Shown here piece by piece: positions 54,146-63,747 of a stretch of 64,000 bases of DNA (position 1 is its first letter; the number at the start of each line of letters is the position of its first letter). Location: positions 539,294 through 603,293 of the forward strand of contig JAHCML010000003.1 in assembly GCA_019192455.1 (NCBI GenBank). The letters run 5' to 3'. The position numbers and the translations under genes were made by a program. A model generated the notes under the pieces. The model had not been told where the DNA came from and ran no database searches. It was given only the letters and a program-made list of their open reading frames with translations. Source of the stretch: Alphaproteobacteria bacterium SS10 (lineage in GTDB: Bacteria > Pseudomonadota > Alphaproteobacteria > TMED2).

Positions 54146-55036
54146 ATGCCAGACCTAGACGCGCTCCGCCAACAGATCGATGAGATTGACGATCAGCTGC
54201 ATGATTTGATCCGGTCCCGTACCCGGATCGTTGAGCAGGTGCGCGAGGCTAAACTCGAGGTGGATGCCGATGCCCGCTATATGCGTCCGGCGCGTGAGGC
54301 CGACATCATTCGCCGCCTGGCAGAGCGCCATGACGGTCGCTTCCCCCTAAACGCCCTGACCCGTATCTGGCGGGAGATGATTTCTGCCCTGACCCTGATG
54401 CAAGGACCGCTTTCCGTGGCTGTCTATGCACCCGGCAACCAAACCGGTCTTTGGGACGTTGCGCGCGACCATTACGGGGTTGAGGTGCCACTCCAACCGG
54501 TCGATAGCGCGATGGCGGTTCTGCGGGCCCTAACCGATGGGTCGGTTCAAGTTGGCGTCCTGCCCTGGCCAGAGTTGGAAGAACCAAAGCCATGGTGGCC
54601 AAGCCTGATGGCCGAGGATAACCAAACATTCAATGTGGTCGGGGTGCTGCCCTTCCACGGCGCGGGGAACGCCCGTAGTGCAAGCCGCAGCGGCATGGTG
54701 ATCGCCGATATGGCGCCAGAAGCCACCGGCGATGACCGAACCCTATTGGCTTTGCGGTTCAATGGCGGTGTCAGCCGGGACCGGTTGACCAGCGTACTTG
54801 CCGAGGTTGGCCTCGAGGCAACGTCATTCCTGGGCAATAAGCTGGTCGTCAAAGATCAGGATATTCGATGGCAACTCGTTGAAGTTGCTGGATTCCTTAC
54901 CGATGGCGATGAACGGTTGAGCAGCCTTGTTGGCAAATTTGATGACCTTTGCGACGGCGTTGATATCATTGGGGCTTACGCCACGCCCATGGTGATGCCA
55001 GAGCATGGTGAAAATCCCGTCGCTGCGACGGGTTGA
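54146..55036 (+). CDS. Chorismate mutase with degenerate prephenate-dehydratase/ACT-like C-terminus
   Basis: Residues 1-90 are an AroQ-type chorismate mutase (LDALRQQIDEIDDQLHDLI, then RIVEQVREAKLE and PAREADIIRRLAE), which converts chorismate to prephenate. Residues 95-295 follow the outline of a P-protein: a periplasmic-binding-like segment (LSVAVYAPGNQTGLW, ALTDGSVQVGVLPWPE) and an ACT-like end (RDRLTSVLAEVGLEA, DIRWQLVEVAGFL). The dehydratase TRF motif is not visible, so only mutase activity is expected; the rest may be regulatory. First gene of a unit with hisC and tyrA. Confidence 0.82.
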   Translation: MPDLDALRQQIDEIDDQLHDLIRSRTRIVEQVREAKLEVDADARYMRPAREADIIRRLAERHDGRFPLNALTRIWREMISALTLMQGPLSVAVYAPGNQTGLWDVARDHYGVEVPLQPVDSAMAVLRALTDGSVQVGVLPWPELEEPKPWWPSLMAEDNQTFNVVGVLPFHGAGNARSASRSGMVIADMAPEATGDDRTLLALRFNGGVSRDRLTSVLAEVGLEATSFLGNKLVVKDQDIRWQLVEVAGFLTDGDERLSSLVGKFDDLCDGVDIIGAYATPMVMPEHGENPVAATG

Positions 55037-55105
55037 GCTGACCGCCTCAAAGGTGCGGTCTCGAGTTAAGAAGTTACAAGCGAGAGCTTTGAGGGAAACC
55101 GCGCC

Positions 55106-56248
55106 ATGTCGCCCGACACCATCATGCCGAGCAAGACCCAAACAACGGGGCCAGAGCCGAAGCTTAGCGTGATGCGCATTGCCCCCTATGTGGCGGGTGA
55201 GAGTAAGGCTGCAGGCGCTGAGCGGTTGATCCGCCTTGCTGCCAATGAGGGGGCCTTTGGGGCCAGCCCATCTGCCCAGGCAGCGTTTGAGGCAAAATCA
55301 TCAGACCTGCATCGCTACCCGGATGGTGGCGCCACGCTGTTGCGCGACACCATTGCCGAGGTAAAGGGGCTAGAGGCCAACCGTATTGTCTGCGGTGCTG
55401 GGTCAGATGAGTTAATAGCCCTTTTGCTGATGGCCTATGCCGGGCCAGGTGATGAGGTTCTGCACACCGAGCATGGGTTCCTGATGTACTCCATCTCAGC
55501 CCTTTCAGTAGGGGCTGAGCCGGTATCCGTGCCAGAGACCAACCGGACAACAGATGTTGATGCCCTTTTGGCGGCAGTGACACCAAAGACCAAGATGGTG
55601 TTCATCGCGAACCCGAACAATCCGACCGGTACCTATCTGCCGGCTGCCGAGGTTCATCGCCTACAGGCAGGCCTGCCGAGCAATGTGATCCTGGTTCTTG
55701 ATGGCGCCTATGCCGAATACATGACCGCTAAGGATTATGAGGCGGGCGTTGAGCTGGTGAACGCATCTGAGAATGTGGTCATGCTGCGCACCTTCTCGAA
55801 GATCCATGGCCTTGGTGGCCTGCGTTTGGGTTGGTGCTATGCGTCTGATGCGATTGCCGATGTGCTGAACCGGGTTCGTGGTCCGTTCAATACCAGCCAC
55901 GCCGCACAGGCTGCCGGTGCCGCGGCCATGCGTGATGCCGAGTTCTTAGAGCGGTCAGTAGCCCACAACACGGCTTGCCGTGCTTGGGTCACTGAGGCGC
56001 TTCGTGGCCTAGGCATTCAGGTGGCGGATAGCTACGGCAACTTTATCCTCGCGGATTATGGCGACCGTGACCCGGAACCGTTACGCCTCGCCTTGAAGGC
56101 TGAAGGTATTCTGGTTCGGCAAATGGGCGGCTATGGCCTGCCAAACTGCCAACGGATCACCATCGGCACCGATGAGGAAATGCGCGAGGTCGTGGCAACT
56201 ATCGAACGCTTGCTGCCAACGCTCGACGCGGCCGAGGCAGCGGAATAG
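55106..56248 (+). CDS. hisC: Histidinol-phosphate/aromatic aminotransferase
   Basis: A PLP enzyme of 380 residues; GAGGG nine bases upstream supports the ATG at 55106. Landmarks are RLAANEGAFGASP, the substrate-contacting YPDGG, NPNNPTGTY, the cofactor lysine in LRTFSKIHGLGGLRLGW and a terminal RITIGTDEEM. Set between chorismate mutase and tyrA, it probably also transaminates prephenate or phenylpyruvate in tyrosine and phenylalanine synthesis. This triple is common in Rhodospirillales. Confidence 0.93.
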   Translation: MSPDTIMPSKTQTTGPEPKLSVMRIAPYVAGESKAAGAERLIRLAANEGAFGASPSAQAAFEAKSSDLHRYPDGGATLLRDTIAEVKGLEANRIVCGAGSDELIALLLMAYAGPGDEVLHTEHGFLMYSISALSVGAEPVSVPETNRTTDVDALLAAVTPKTKMVFIANPNNPTGTYLPAAEVHRLQAGLPSNVILVLDGAYAEYMTAKDYEAGVELVNASENVVMLRTFSKIHGLGGLRLGWCYASDAIADVLNRVRGPFNTSHAAQAAGAAAMRDAEFLERSVAHNTACRAWVTEALRGLGIQVADSYGNFILADYGDRDPEPLRLALKAEGILVRQMGGYGLPNCQRITIGTDEEMREVVATIERLLPTLDAAEAAE

Positions 56249-56291
56249 TCTGCGCGCCAGCGCTGACCAACCCTTATTCAAGTTTCTGATC

Positions 56292-57176
56292 ATGACTATC
56301 GAACCTTTTCGCCGGGTGGCCATCATTGGCCTTGGCCTGATCGGCTCATCTCTCGCCCGTGCGCTTACTGAGCAAAAGCTGGCCGACAGCATTGTTGGTG
56401 GCGATGCCGATCAGGCTGTTTGCGATGAGGCTGTGTCCCTTGGTGTAGTAGGTGAGGCATCGACCGATCTTGCCAAGGCTGTTGCCGACGCTGATCTAGT
56501 CGTCCTCAGTGTGCCCGTTGGCGCCAATGGCGATGTGGCCAAGATCATTGGTCCAGCCCTGTCACAAGGTGCAATCGTCACCGATGTCGGGTCTGTAAAA
56601 CAGGCGGTGATTGAAGCGGTGAAACCGCATCTGCCAGAGGGCGTGCACTTCATTCCCGGCCACCCAGTCGCGGGTACCGAGCATTCCGGTCCCGCCGCTG
56701 GTTTTGCCGGTCTGTTTGATGGTCGCTATTGGATCCTAACACCGGAGAGGGATGCCGATCCCGCAGCGGTTGAGCGGCTGAACGCAGCGCTTACCCAATG
56801 TGGTGCGCTGGTTGAAACCATGGCACCAGCCCATCACGACCGGGTATTGGCGATCACCTCACACCTGCCTCATTTGATTGCCTACACCATCGTTGGCACG
56901 GCCACGGACTTAGAGGACGAAACCAAGGATGAGGTGATCCGTTACTCAGCCAGTGGTTTCCGGGATTTCACGCGTATCGCCGCCTCTGACCCCGTCATGT
57001 GGCGCGATGTCTTCCTGAATAATCGTGAGGCGGTGCTTGAGATCCTTCAGCGCTTTTCAGAAGATCTCACGGCCCTGCAACGCGCCATTCGTTGGGGAGA
57101 GGGCGACACGCTTGAGCGTCGGTTCGAACAAACCCGCGAAATCCGCCGCGGCGTGATCGACGCCAATCAGGCTTAA
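56292..57176 (+). CDS. tyrA: Prephenate/arogenate dehydrogenase
   Basis: Oxidative decarboxylation of prephenate or arogenate towards tyrosine. ATG 56292 (MTIEPFRRVAIIGLG) is chosen because it starts directly before the NAD-binding GLGLIGSSLARAL; the longer frame from 56133 overlaps hisC. Other sites are VDVGSVK-type (ATDVGSVKQAVIEAV read as VTDVGSVKQ), the substrate-binding HPVAGTEHSGP and HHDRVLAITSHLPHLIAY. It is 295 residues long and lacks an ACT domain. It overlaps DUF2125 convergently by four bases. Confidence 0.94.
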   Translation: MTIEPFRRVAIIGLGLIGSSLARALTEQKLADSIVGGDADQAVCDEAVSLGVVGEASTDLAKAVADADLVVLSVPVGANGDVAKIIGPALSQGAIVTDVGSVKQAVIEAVKPHLPEGVHFIPGHPVAGTEHSGPAAGFAGLFDGRYWILTPERDADPAAVERLNAALTQCGALVETMAPAHHDRVLAITSHLPHLIAYTIVGTATDLEDETKDEVIRYSASGFRDFTRIAASDPVMWRDVFLNNREAVLEILQRFSEDLTALQRAIRWGEGDTLERRFEQTREIRRGVIDANQA

Positions 57177-58480
57177 CGCGCACCGGCCCAGGTGATGGGC
57201 GGCAGGCGGACCAACTGAACCGGGCCCAGCATCAGCCAGCGATCCGACACGCCCAATTGGGTGCGTAAGATCCGCTCGCCATCTTCGGTGGTCTGAACGA
57301 AGGGCTGGATCAGCAGTTGGGTCATCTGGGCGAAGTTCTGCGGCAGCTGATTGCTGGCGATCATCTCGTCCACCACGATGTCATAGCCGCGCAGTGAGAC
57401 GTCTATCCGTCCCTCGGGTTGTAAGGCCCGGTCTAGCGTCGCAGCGCCATTGGCTTCTAAGTGAAGTTCGCCGACCAGAACGGACAGCTTTTCAAGATCT
57501 AGTGCCCCACCGCCATCACGCCATTGGCCAAGTGCATAGCCATAGACACCAACAGGTAATGGCCCGGTGAAGGTGAGGCGGAGGCCAAATTCATCAACCT
57601 GTTGGCCTAGGCGCGCGTTCGGCACGATGGGTTGATCCGCACGTTCTGTGATCAGCGGCCTAAGCCCCAGCATGGCAGTATCAATGGTCAGTGCCGGGTC
57701 ACCGGCCTGTGCCGGTGGCCAAACGGGCTGGATGAAATCCAGGGTTAAGCGGTCCAGCGCCACCCCTTCGATCTGGTTGAACAGCGGGTGCCTCGGAGCG
57801 GCTGGACGTTGTGTGGGTTCCTGCCCGGGTGGTGCATCAAGGGTGATGCTGCCATTGGGCTCAACGTCAACACTACCGGTCGGTTCTTCAACCTCGCGGT
57901 CACCAGGGGTAATCAGGATTTGGCGAACATCGAAATGCGGGTTGCGGGCGCCCGTATCGCTTAGCTCAAAATGCCCTGTGGCTTGGTCAGCCGTTGCCGT
58001 GATGTGCGACACGGCGATACCAGGTCGGTTTGATGGTACTGGCAGGCGCGCACTGATGCCGCCGATCGCCTGCCATTCAAACTGTCGAAAATTGGCAAGG
58101 TTGAAGCCAATAACGGCGTGATCGGCACTGATCCTGGTGCCACTTTGAACATCCTCCACTTCTGGGGCGGATAGGTGGATGTGCCAGCCAAACGGATAAC
58201 CACCCATTGAGATGGCGGCATACCGGAACTGTCGTTGCGGCGTTGCTGTCGGGGCCAGCGGGTCACCAAGACCTTGACCAGCGGCGGCCTGCTGACCACC
58301 AGAGATGATCTGGATCGCCTGTTGCTCGATAAACTTCGCGTAGCCAAACCAAATGGCGGACCAGACGCCAATCACCGCGATCAGTGAAATACCACCACGG
58401 CGAAGCCACCGTTTTACTCGGCTTGGCTTGGGCTTAATGGCGGTATCGGGGGCAGTTTCTGGAAGTGATTGGTCAGTCAA
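57173..58480 (-). CDS. DUF2125 domain-containing protein
   Basis: A 435-residue envelope protein of an alphaproteobacterial family. A basic N-terminus (PKPSRVKRWLRRGG) leads into one membrane helix (ISLIAVIGVWSAIWFGYAKF); the rest is a beta-rich periplasmic domain with the family strands FRYAAISMGGYPFGWHI and VAVSHITATADQ-like segments, ending in a helical part (LDRALQPEGRIDVSLRGY). Role unknown. It commonly sits between tyrA and a cyclotransferase gene, as here. Confidence 0.85.
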   Translation of the reverse strand: MTDQSLPETAPDTAIKPKPSRVKRWLRRGGISLIAVIGVWSAIWFGYAKFIEQQAIQIISGGQQAAAGQGLGDPLAPTATPQRQFRYAAISMGGYPFGWHIHLSAPEVEDVQSGTRISADHAVIGFNLANFRQFEWQAIGGISARLPVPSNRPGIAVSHITATADQATGHFELSDTGARNPHFDVRQILITPGDREVEEPTGSVDVEPNGSITLDAPPGQEPTQRPAAPRHPLFNQIEGVALDRLTLDFIQPVWPPAQAGDPALTIDTAMLGLRPLITERADQPIVPNARLGQQVDEFGLRLTFTGPLPVGVYGYALGQWRDGGGALDLEKLSVLVGELHLEANGAATLDRALQPEGRIDVSLRGYDIVVDEMIASNQLPQNFAQMTQLLIQPFVQTTEDGERILRTQLGVSDRWLMLGPVQLVRLPPITWAGAR

Positions 58481-58627
58481 GCGAAGGTCCTGGCATTGCC
58501 GGTTGGCGAATGGCTATTGAGGTGGGCCGCAGCATGGCCTGTGGCAAGTGACCCAGTTATTCCAAACCGCACCGTAACCGGCTCGAAACTCATTGGCTAT
58601 AGGGTGGTTTCAGACCATATTTCAGCC

Positions 58628-59269
58628 ATGGCAAAGTATCGCTGCGCAGATGATCCCTATGACAGCCAGTTTCAGCCTGGCATGGCCACCAGCTGGTTAA
58701 CGGACCGGGGCTGGCTTGACCGGCAGTCTGATGGCTCGGTTGAGGCAAACCGGCCCCTTTGGGTCTTTGGTTATGGGTCGCTTATGTGGAACCCCGGCTT
58801 CACCTTTGATGCCAGCGAACCGGTGCTGCTGCGCGGCTATCATCGCCGGTTTTGTGTCTGGTCTTACCGTTATCGCGGCACACCAGAGCAGCCGGGCCTG
58901 GTCTTAGGCTTGGACCATGGTGGCGCCTGCTGGGGTGTCGCCTTCCGCATCCCGAAAACCCAAGTGGTCGAATGCGCTGAGTACCTTTGGTATCGGGAGA
59001 TGATTAGCGCGATTTATCAGCCCAAGCTGGTGCCATTGCCACTTAAAGATGGGGCGGTTGATGCCGTTACCTTCTGTGTTCAGCGAGACCACAGCCAGTA
59101 TCGCGAAAACCGAGAGCTAGAAGAGGCGGCGCGGGTTATAGGTAGCGCGGTGGGGCCAAGGGGGCCAAACCTCGAATACCTGACCCAAACACTCGACCAC
59201 CTTCACGCGATCAACATTCGCGATCCACGGATGGAGCGGCTTTGGAAGCTGGTACAGCAATCAAGCTGA
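58628..59269 (+). CDS. Gamma-glutamylcyclotransferase (ChaC-like)
   Basis: Probably cleaves the gamma-glutamyl bond of glutathione to 5-oxoproline and Cys-Gly. The signature LWVFGYGSLMWNPGF opens the domain, followed by GYHRRFCVWSYRYRG and a GACWGVAFRIP segment that holds the catalytic glutamate region of ChaC-type enzymes. ATG 58628 (MAKYRCADDPYD) is preferred to 58469, which would run into the divergent DUF2125 gene. The end overlaps the convergent plsC-like gene by nine bases. Confidence 0.85.
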   Translation: MAKYRCADDPYDSQFQPGMATSWLTDRGWLDRQSDGSVEANRPLWVFGYGSLMWNPGFTFDASEPVLLRGYHRRFCVWSYRYRGTPEQPGLVLGLDHGGACWGVAFRIPKTQVVECAEYLWYREMISAIYQPKLVPLPLKDGAVDAVTFCVQRDHSQYRENRELEEAARVIGSAVGPRGPNLEYLTQTLDHLHAINIRDPRMERLWKLVQQSS

Positions 59270-60025
59270 TGCTTTTTCCGGCGCCGGTGCGGCGGGGGCG
59301 GTTGGGATGAACCCTTCGGCGGCGAGTAGTTTGTCGCCCTCGGTCTCAATGACATCGGTCAGGATGGACATCAGCTCATCCTGACTTTTACCCGGTTCGA
59401 TGGGCGGTAGAATTTTTACTGAAACCGAACCGCTCCGCTTCACCAACCCCATCTTGGTGGCGAACAGACCGCTGTTCAGGGCGACCGGCACCACGGGCAC
59501 CTGAAGGTGTTCATAAAGCTTGGCGATGCCGGTGCGGTAATCTCGCTTAACGCCCGGCGGGACCCGTGTGCCTTGCGGGAAGATGACGATGTCACGCCCA
59601 TCGGCGATCTTCTTCTCAGAGTCAGCCAGCATGGTTGGAATAGCGTCTTTGCCCAGGCTGCGGTCGATCGGGATCATATCTGCCCGGCTCGCATACCAAC
59701 CCCAGAGCGGCATGCGGAACAGCTCAATCTTCATGATGATGGCGGGATCGCGGAACAAATGGATCAACCGCATCGTTTCCCAACCTGATTGGTGCTGAAG
59801 TGCGACCAGGCAGGGGCCGTCAGGCAGGTTCTCTCGCCCCTCAACGGTGTAGGTCAGGCCAAAGGGTGGTTCGATATAGTCGTGGACCTTGAAGTAAGCC
59901 TCAGTTAGCCAACCGCGCAGCTTCTTGCCCGGCAATAGAAGCAGTGGCAGGTAGGCAAGACAGCAGAATGCGGTCCAGCCGATGTAAACGATGCCATGGA
60001 GTAGGATGCGCAGATACGTGAGCAC
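59261..60025 (-). CDS. Lysophospholipid acyltransferase (PlsC family)
   Basis: A 254-residue 1-acylglycerol-3-phosphate acyltransferase-like enzyme with an N-terminal membrane helix. Motif I is HQSGWE (residues 78-83), a variant of the usual H-x4-D that is frequent in this subfamily; motif III is FPQGTRVPPG instead of FPEGTR; motif IV is PVVPVALNSG. It would make phosphatidic acid or remodel lipids at the inner membrane. Last gene of the ftsE-ftsX-ydcF-plsC run. Confidence 0.88.
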   Translation of the reverse strand: MLTYLRILLHGIVYIGWTAFCCLAYLPLLLLPGKKLRGWLTEAYFKVHDYIEPPFGLTYTVEGRENLPDGPCLVALQHQSGWETMRLIHLFRDPAIIMKIELFRMPLWGWYASRADMIPIDRSLGKDAIPTMLADSEKKIADGRDIVIFPQGTRVPPGVKRDYRTGIAKLYEHLQVPVVPVALNSGLFATKMGLVKRSGSVSVKILPPIEPGKSQDELMSILTDVIETEGDKLLAAEGFIPTAPAAPAPEKASA

Positions 60026-60054
60026 GGCGTGTCAGGTCGTCTGTAGTGTCAGGT

Positions 60055-60714
60055 TTAGCCAGGCTGATACAGCGCAAACCTGGCCCGTGTCAGTAGATAT
60101 TTTGTGTACTCAGTCGCGTAGAGGCCAAAGCTGCGTGGCTGTCGCCACCATCCATCTTGGCTGACCGTCGCTGGTGCAATGGCATGGGGCATGATGGTTA
60201 GGTTTGGGTCGGCCATCCGAAACTCAAGTAAGCTGCGCGGCATATGATAGTTGGAGGTGACTAGGCGGAGGGAGGTAAAGCCCTGTTCCTGCATCCAGCG
60301 TGCAGTCTCTGCGGCGTTCTCCACCGTATCATCCGCTTCATAGTCAAGCTCGATACAGCATTCCAGATCGCTGGGGGCATTGCGGGCAAGGCGGAGTAAT
60401 TCCTGCACCTCCACACCCCGATAGACGCCGGTGACAAACAGCTTCTGGCCATAGGCCTGGTTCAGCAGGTCCATGCCGGTCTGTAAGCGGTTTGATCCGC
60501 CAGTTAGAACCACGATGGCATCGGTTCGGGTGGCTGGCAGTGGAACGGCGGGCACCGCATCGGCGGTGGGTAGGTCGCGGACAAAGATCACGAGCCCAAT
60601 CGACCAGCCCGCCAATAGCAGGACCGTCAGCAGCGCAATGATAGAGACACGCAGTCGATTGGTAAGCCTGAAGCCGCTCCCCTGCCGTATCTCCGTCCCG
60701 GGTCGGTCAAGCAT
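60055..60714 (-). CDS. YdcF family protein (DUF218)
   Basis: A 219-residue membrane-anchored protein: one N-terminal helix (VSIIALLTVLLLAGWSIGLVIF) and a DUF218 domain with AIVVLTGGSNRLQTG, the FVTGVYRG strand and LRLVTSNYHMPRSLLEF. Relatives (SanA, ElyC/YcbC) affect envelope integrity or undecaprenyl-linked steps; the activity is unknown. It overlaps ftsX by eight bases, so translation is probably coupled. Confidence 0.88.
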   Translation of the reverse strand: MLDRPGTEIRQGSGFRLTNRLRVSIIALLTVLLLAGWSIGLVIFVRDLPTADAVPAVPLPATRTDAIVVLTGGSNRLQTGMDLLNQAYGQKLFVTGVYRGVEVQELLRLARNAPSDLECCIELDYEADDTVENAAETARWMQEQGFTSLRLVTSNYHMPRSLLEFRMADPNLTIMPHAIAPATVSQDGWWRQPRSFGLYATEYTKYLLTRARFALYQPG

Positions 60715-61651
60715 GGCGAGCCAACTCTCGGATCACGGTGAACCTTGCAGTCAGTACCGCGAGCACCACGAGCAGGGCCGGGAATAGGACCATGGCGAGC
60801 ACGACAAACGGGTCCAGCGTCATACGCGGTAGGAAGCTTGGCCAACCGGCACCACCGGTTGAGGTAACAGCCAAAACCAGGCTGATCAACGCCGCAATCA
60901 AACCAGCGACCGCCCCAACACCACCCCGGCGGAGGATGTGCCACTCTATCTCCTTGGCGATGTCACGATCGGTGGCGCCAATCAAATGTAGCAGGCTGAC
61001 CAGACGCATATGGCTCGCCAGTGCTGCCCTGGCGCTGAACGCGGACAGCAGCAAGCTAGCGGCAAAAACCGCGAGTAAAATGGCATAGGCAAACGCCTCA
61101 GCAATTCGCGCTGGTCGCAGAAGATCGGTCGCCAATGGCGCCTGATCAATCACCCGCAGCCCAGCGATATCGGCGCCTAAGACAGCCTCAAGGGCGGCTG
61201 GGTCAAAGGCCTGACCACCATCGCTCAAAGTCACCTCAATCAAGGTGGGCAGCGGTAACTCAGACAACAGGCTTGGATCGTCAATCCAGGGGCGCAAGCT
61301 CTCCAGCTGGCGGTCCGGTGGTAGGGCCGTGACTGTCTCGATGCCTGCAACTTGGTTCAGGGCGTTTAGCGTCGCCTGCAGGCGGCCATCATCATCGGCC
61401 TCAATACCCGCGATGGGGTCTAGCTCGACAAGTAGCCCAGCATCGAAGTCGCTTTGCCAACGGGCGGAGAGTCCGGCCAGGGCAACAACGGCAGCCAGGG
61501 CGAGGCAACCCAGATAGCCCATCAATCCAATAATCCAGGGCAGGAAGCGGGAGCCGGGGGTATGGCCCGGTGGGATCAACCGCTCACGATTGCGCCGACC
61601 GCCTTCCGCTGCCGTCCCTAGCCCTGGTGCTGGTTGTGCATTGGTCGCCAT
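60707..61651 (-). CDS. ftsX: Cell-division ABC transporter permease FtsX
   Basis: The membrane half of FtsEX, which links septum ATP hydrolysis to peptidoglycan hydrolase activation. The 314 residues give an N-terminal helix (WIIGLMGYLGCLALAAVVALAG), a periplasmic loop of about 130 residues for hydrolase or adaptor contact, and three more helices with MRLVSLLHLIGATDRDIAKE between them. The first 40 residues form an Arg/Pro-rich cytoplasmic tail. It starts five bases after ftsE. Confidence 0.93.
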   Translation of the reverse strand: MATNAQPAPGLGTAAEGGRRNRERLIPPGHTPGSRFLPWIIGLMGYLGCLALAAVVALAGLSARWQSDFDAGLLVELDPIAGIEADDDGRLQATLNALNQVAGIETVTALPPDRQLESLRPWIDDPSLLSELPLPTLIEVTLSDGGQAFDPAALEAVLGADIAGLRVIDQAPLATDLLRPARIAEAFAYAILLAVFAASLLLSAFSARAALASHMRLVSLLHLIGATDRDIAKEIEWHILRRGGVGAVAGLIAALISLVLAVTSTGGAGWPSFLPRMTLDPFVVLAMVLFPALLVVLAVLTARFTVIRELARHA

Positions 61652-61656
61652 GCCGT

Positions 61657-62583
61657 CTAGCCTTTACCCCGGCGCGCTAGCGCATCGCGATCATTCAGCA
61701 GGGTCTCGCCGCCGCTTGGTCCCTCGGGGCTTTTGGTCGGCAGGGTCTCATCACTGGCGGCCCGTTTGCCCAGGGTCATGGCCTCGGTCACCGTCCGTTC
61801 AACCTGATCCCAGGCGATGGTCATACTGGCCGCATCTTCCCCATGCATCGGGTCAGCCGCCCGAAGCTGACCATGGCGCAGGACAAGGCAGGGATGGGGG
61901 AACGCTTCACGTAGGCCATCATTATGGGTCGCCAACACGATGGTGGTGCCGAGGCGATTAAGCTCTTCAAATAGGCGCATCAGGCGTTCGGCAATTCGGT
62001 CATCAACATTGCCGGTTGGCTCATCCGCAATCAGCAGCGCTGGTCGGTTGATTACCGCGCGGGCGATGGCCAAGCGCTGTTGCTCGCCACCAGATAGAGA
62101 GGCGGGATAGCGATCAATCACATCGCCGAGGCCAACCCAAGACAGCAGCTCGTTTACATGGTCGCGCAGCTCATTCCGGGGTCGCCCCTCAAGGCGGAGT
62201 GGCAGGGCCGCGTTGTCGAAGACGGTTAGGTGATCAACCAGTCGGAAATCCTGGAACACGATCCCGATCCGGCGCCGAATCAGCGGCAGGTTTTTGCGCG
62301 AAAACCGGGTTATGTCCTCACCAAACAGGCGAATAACGCCGCGGCTTGGCCGAATGCCCATATAGATGAGCTTCAGCAGGGATGACTTTCCGGCCCCGGT
62401 TGGGCCCATGATGTAGTGGAAGGAACCGCCGGGCAGATCAAAAGTTAGATCGCTCAGCACTTCCGGGTTGCGGCCATAGCGCAAACCAACACCATCAAAT
62501 CGCACAAGCGATTCGATGCCGGAAATCTGCCCGCTTGGTGGGGCATTGGCATGGTGGTGGAGTTGGTGAAACTCGGCCGTCAT
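61657..62583 (-). CDS. ftsE: Cell-division ATP-binding protein FtsE
   Basis: The ATPase of FtsEX. Walker A is GPTGAGKSS, the signature is [14 protein letters not shown], Walker B is LLIADEPTG, and the Q-loop [12 protein letters not shown] is typical of FtsE. At 308 residues it is longer than the usual 220: about 25 extra residues (His/Ala/Pro-rich) precede the domain and about 65 follow it, ending in a charged tail. No ribosome site is clear at the start. First gene of the run towards plsC; divergent from the zinc-ribbon gene. Confidence 0.93.
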   Translation of the reverse strand: MTAEFHQLHHHANAPPSGQISGIESLVRFDGVGLRYGRNPEVLSDLTFDLPGGSFHYIMGPTGAGKSSLLKLIYMGIRPSRGVIRLFGEDITRFSRKNLPLIRRRIGIVFQDFRLVDHLTVFDNAALPLRLEGRPRNELRDHVNELLSWVGLGDVIDRYPASLSGGEQQRLAIARAVINRPALLIADEPTGNVDDRIAERLMRLFEELNRLGTTIVLATHNDGLREAFPHPCLVLRHGQLRAADPMHGEDAASMTIAWDQVERTVTEAMTLGKRAASDETLPTKSPEGPSGGETLLNDRDALARRGKG

Positions 62584-62870
62584 TGGCTGTGTTGCGCTCT
62601 GTTAAGCTTCGCGTTTCGTGGTTCTGGGCTGTTGGGCTTGTTCTAGCCGACCGCCGGTAGGGCGCACCGTATAGCATTGAAAAGCGCCCTGGGTCGCTAG
62701 GCCGGTTCTCGACCATCAACCCTGAATTTCATGATATCACTTTGTGTGACAATGTAAGGGCAGTGGCAACCCGGCGTAATGCTGTTTACGGTGCCCACCC
62801 AGCGACCCGGCCCAATTACGGGGCCACAAGTTTAAGAGTGCGTGACGACGCTCCGGCGGATATCGAATTT

Positions 62871-63734
62871 ATGATTGTCACTTGCCCAGCCTGTTCAACC
62901 AAATACGCCCTGCCTGACAACAGTGTCTCTGGCGAAGGGCGCACCGTTCGTTGTGCCCGCTGTGGCCACCAATGGTATCTGGACGCAGCCAATATTGCGG
63001 CCCCACCCGCTGCCCCGGAAGAGGATGCAGGTGAAGAGGCGGTTGTCAGCGCCGAACAGCCCGAGGTTGAAGAAGCGGCCGCTGAGCCTGCTGCCGAAGC
63101 TACTGAAGAAGCCGTAGAGGATTCCGCCGCGGATGACGCTGCAGAGGACGAGGCACCAGCAGCGGATGGTGAGGAAGAGGAAGATCCCTGGGAGCGCAGA
63201 AGCCGCCGCGCGGTTGAAGGGGAACTCCCGCCGACCATTAATCGTGCGCCGACCATGCCCGATGCCGCGACCACCGGCAGTGGCCGTGGGCGTGCCGCTG
63301 CGGTCTGGTTAGTCTTTGCCGCGCTGGTTGGTGGCACCATCGCTGGCGCCCATTACGGTAAGGACGACATCCTAGACAGTCTTCCGCAGGCGCAGCCCTA
63401 CTACGAGATGCTGGGCTACAGCTTTTCTGGCCCGCTAGATGGTCTCGACCTGCCTGAGGTGAAGTCAACGCGTGAGCTGCAAAACGGCTCAAGCGTGTTG
63501 ATTGTTGAAGGTAAGGTTTCCAACACCAGCGCTGAGAATAAGCGCGTGCCTGAGCTTCAGGCTGAGTTGTTGGATGCCTCGGGTGTCACGATCTCAACTT
63601 GGAAGTTCACCACCGATGTTAGTGTGGTGGCGGCCAATGGTGAAATCCCGTTCCAAGAGACCGTGGTTGATCCCGATCCACGGGCTGAGAACGTCGCCGT
63701 CTCCTTCGTCGGTGCCGAAGAGAGCAGCCAATAA
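62871..63734 (+). CDS. Zinc-ribbon (MJ0042-type) and DUF3426 membrane protein
   Basis: ATG 62871 (MIVTCPACSTKY) starts a four-cysteine zinc ribbon (CPAC and CARC, residues 5-28). A long Glu/Ala-rich acidic stretch follows (about 45-140), then one membrane helix (AAVWLVFAALVGGTIAGAHYG) and a beta-rich DUF3426 domain (SVLIVEGKVSNTS, VPELQAELLDASG, ISTWKFTT). Length is 287 residues. Function is unknown; the gene is regularly divergent from ftsEX in Rhodospirillales, so an envelope or division role is plausible. Confidence 0.88.
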   Translation: MIVTCPACSTKYALPDNSVSGEGRTVRCARCGHQWYLDAANIAAPPAAPEEDAGEEAVVSAEQPEVEEAAAEPAAEATEEAVEDSAADDAAEDEAPAADGEEEEDPWERRSRRAVEGELPPTINRAPTMPDAATTGSGRGRAAAVWLVFAALVGGTIAGAHYGKDDILDSLPQAQPYYEMLGYSFSGPLDGLDLPEVKSTRELQNGSSVLIVEGKVSNTSAENKRVPELQAELLDASGVTISTWKFTTDVSVVAANGEIPFQETVVDPDPRAENVAVSFVGAEESSQ

Positions 63735-63747
63735 AACCCAATCAGGT

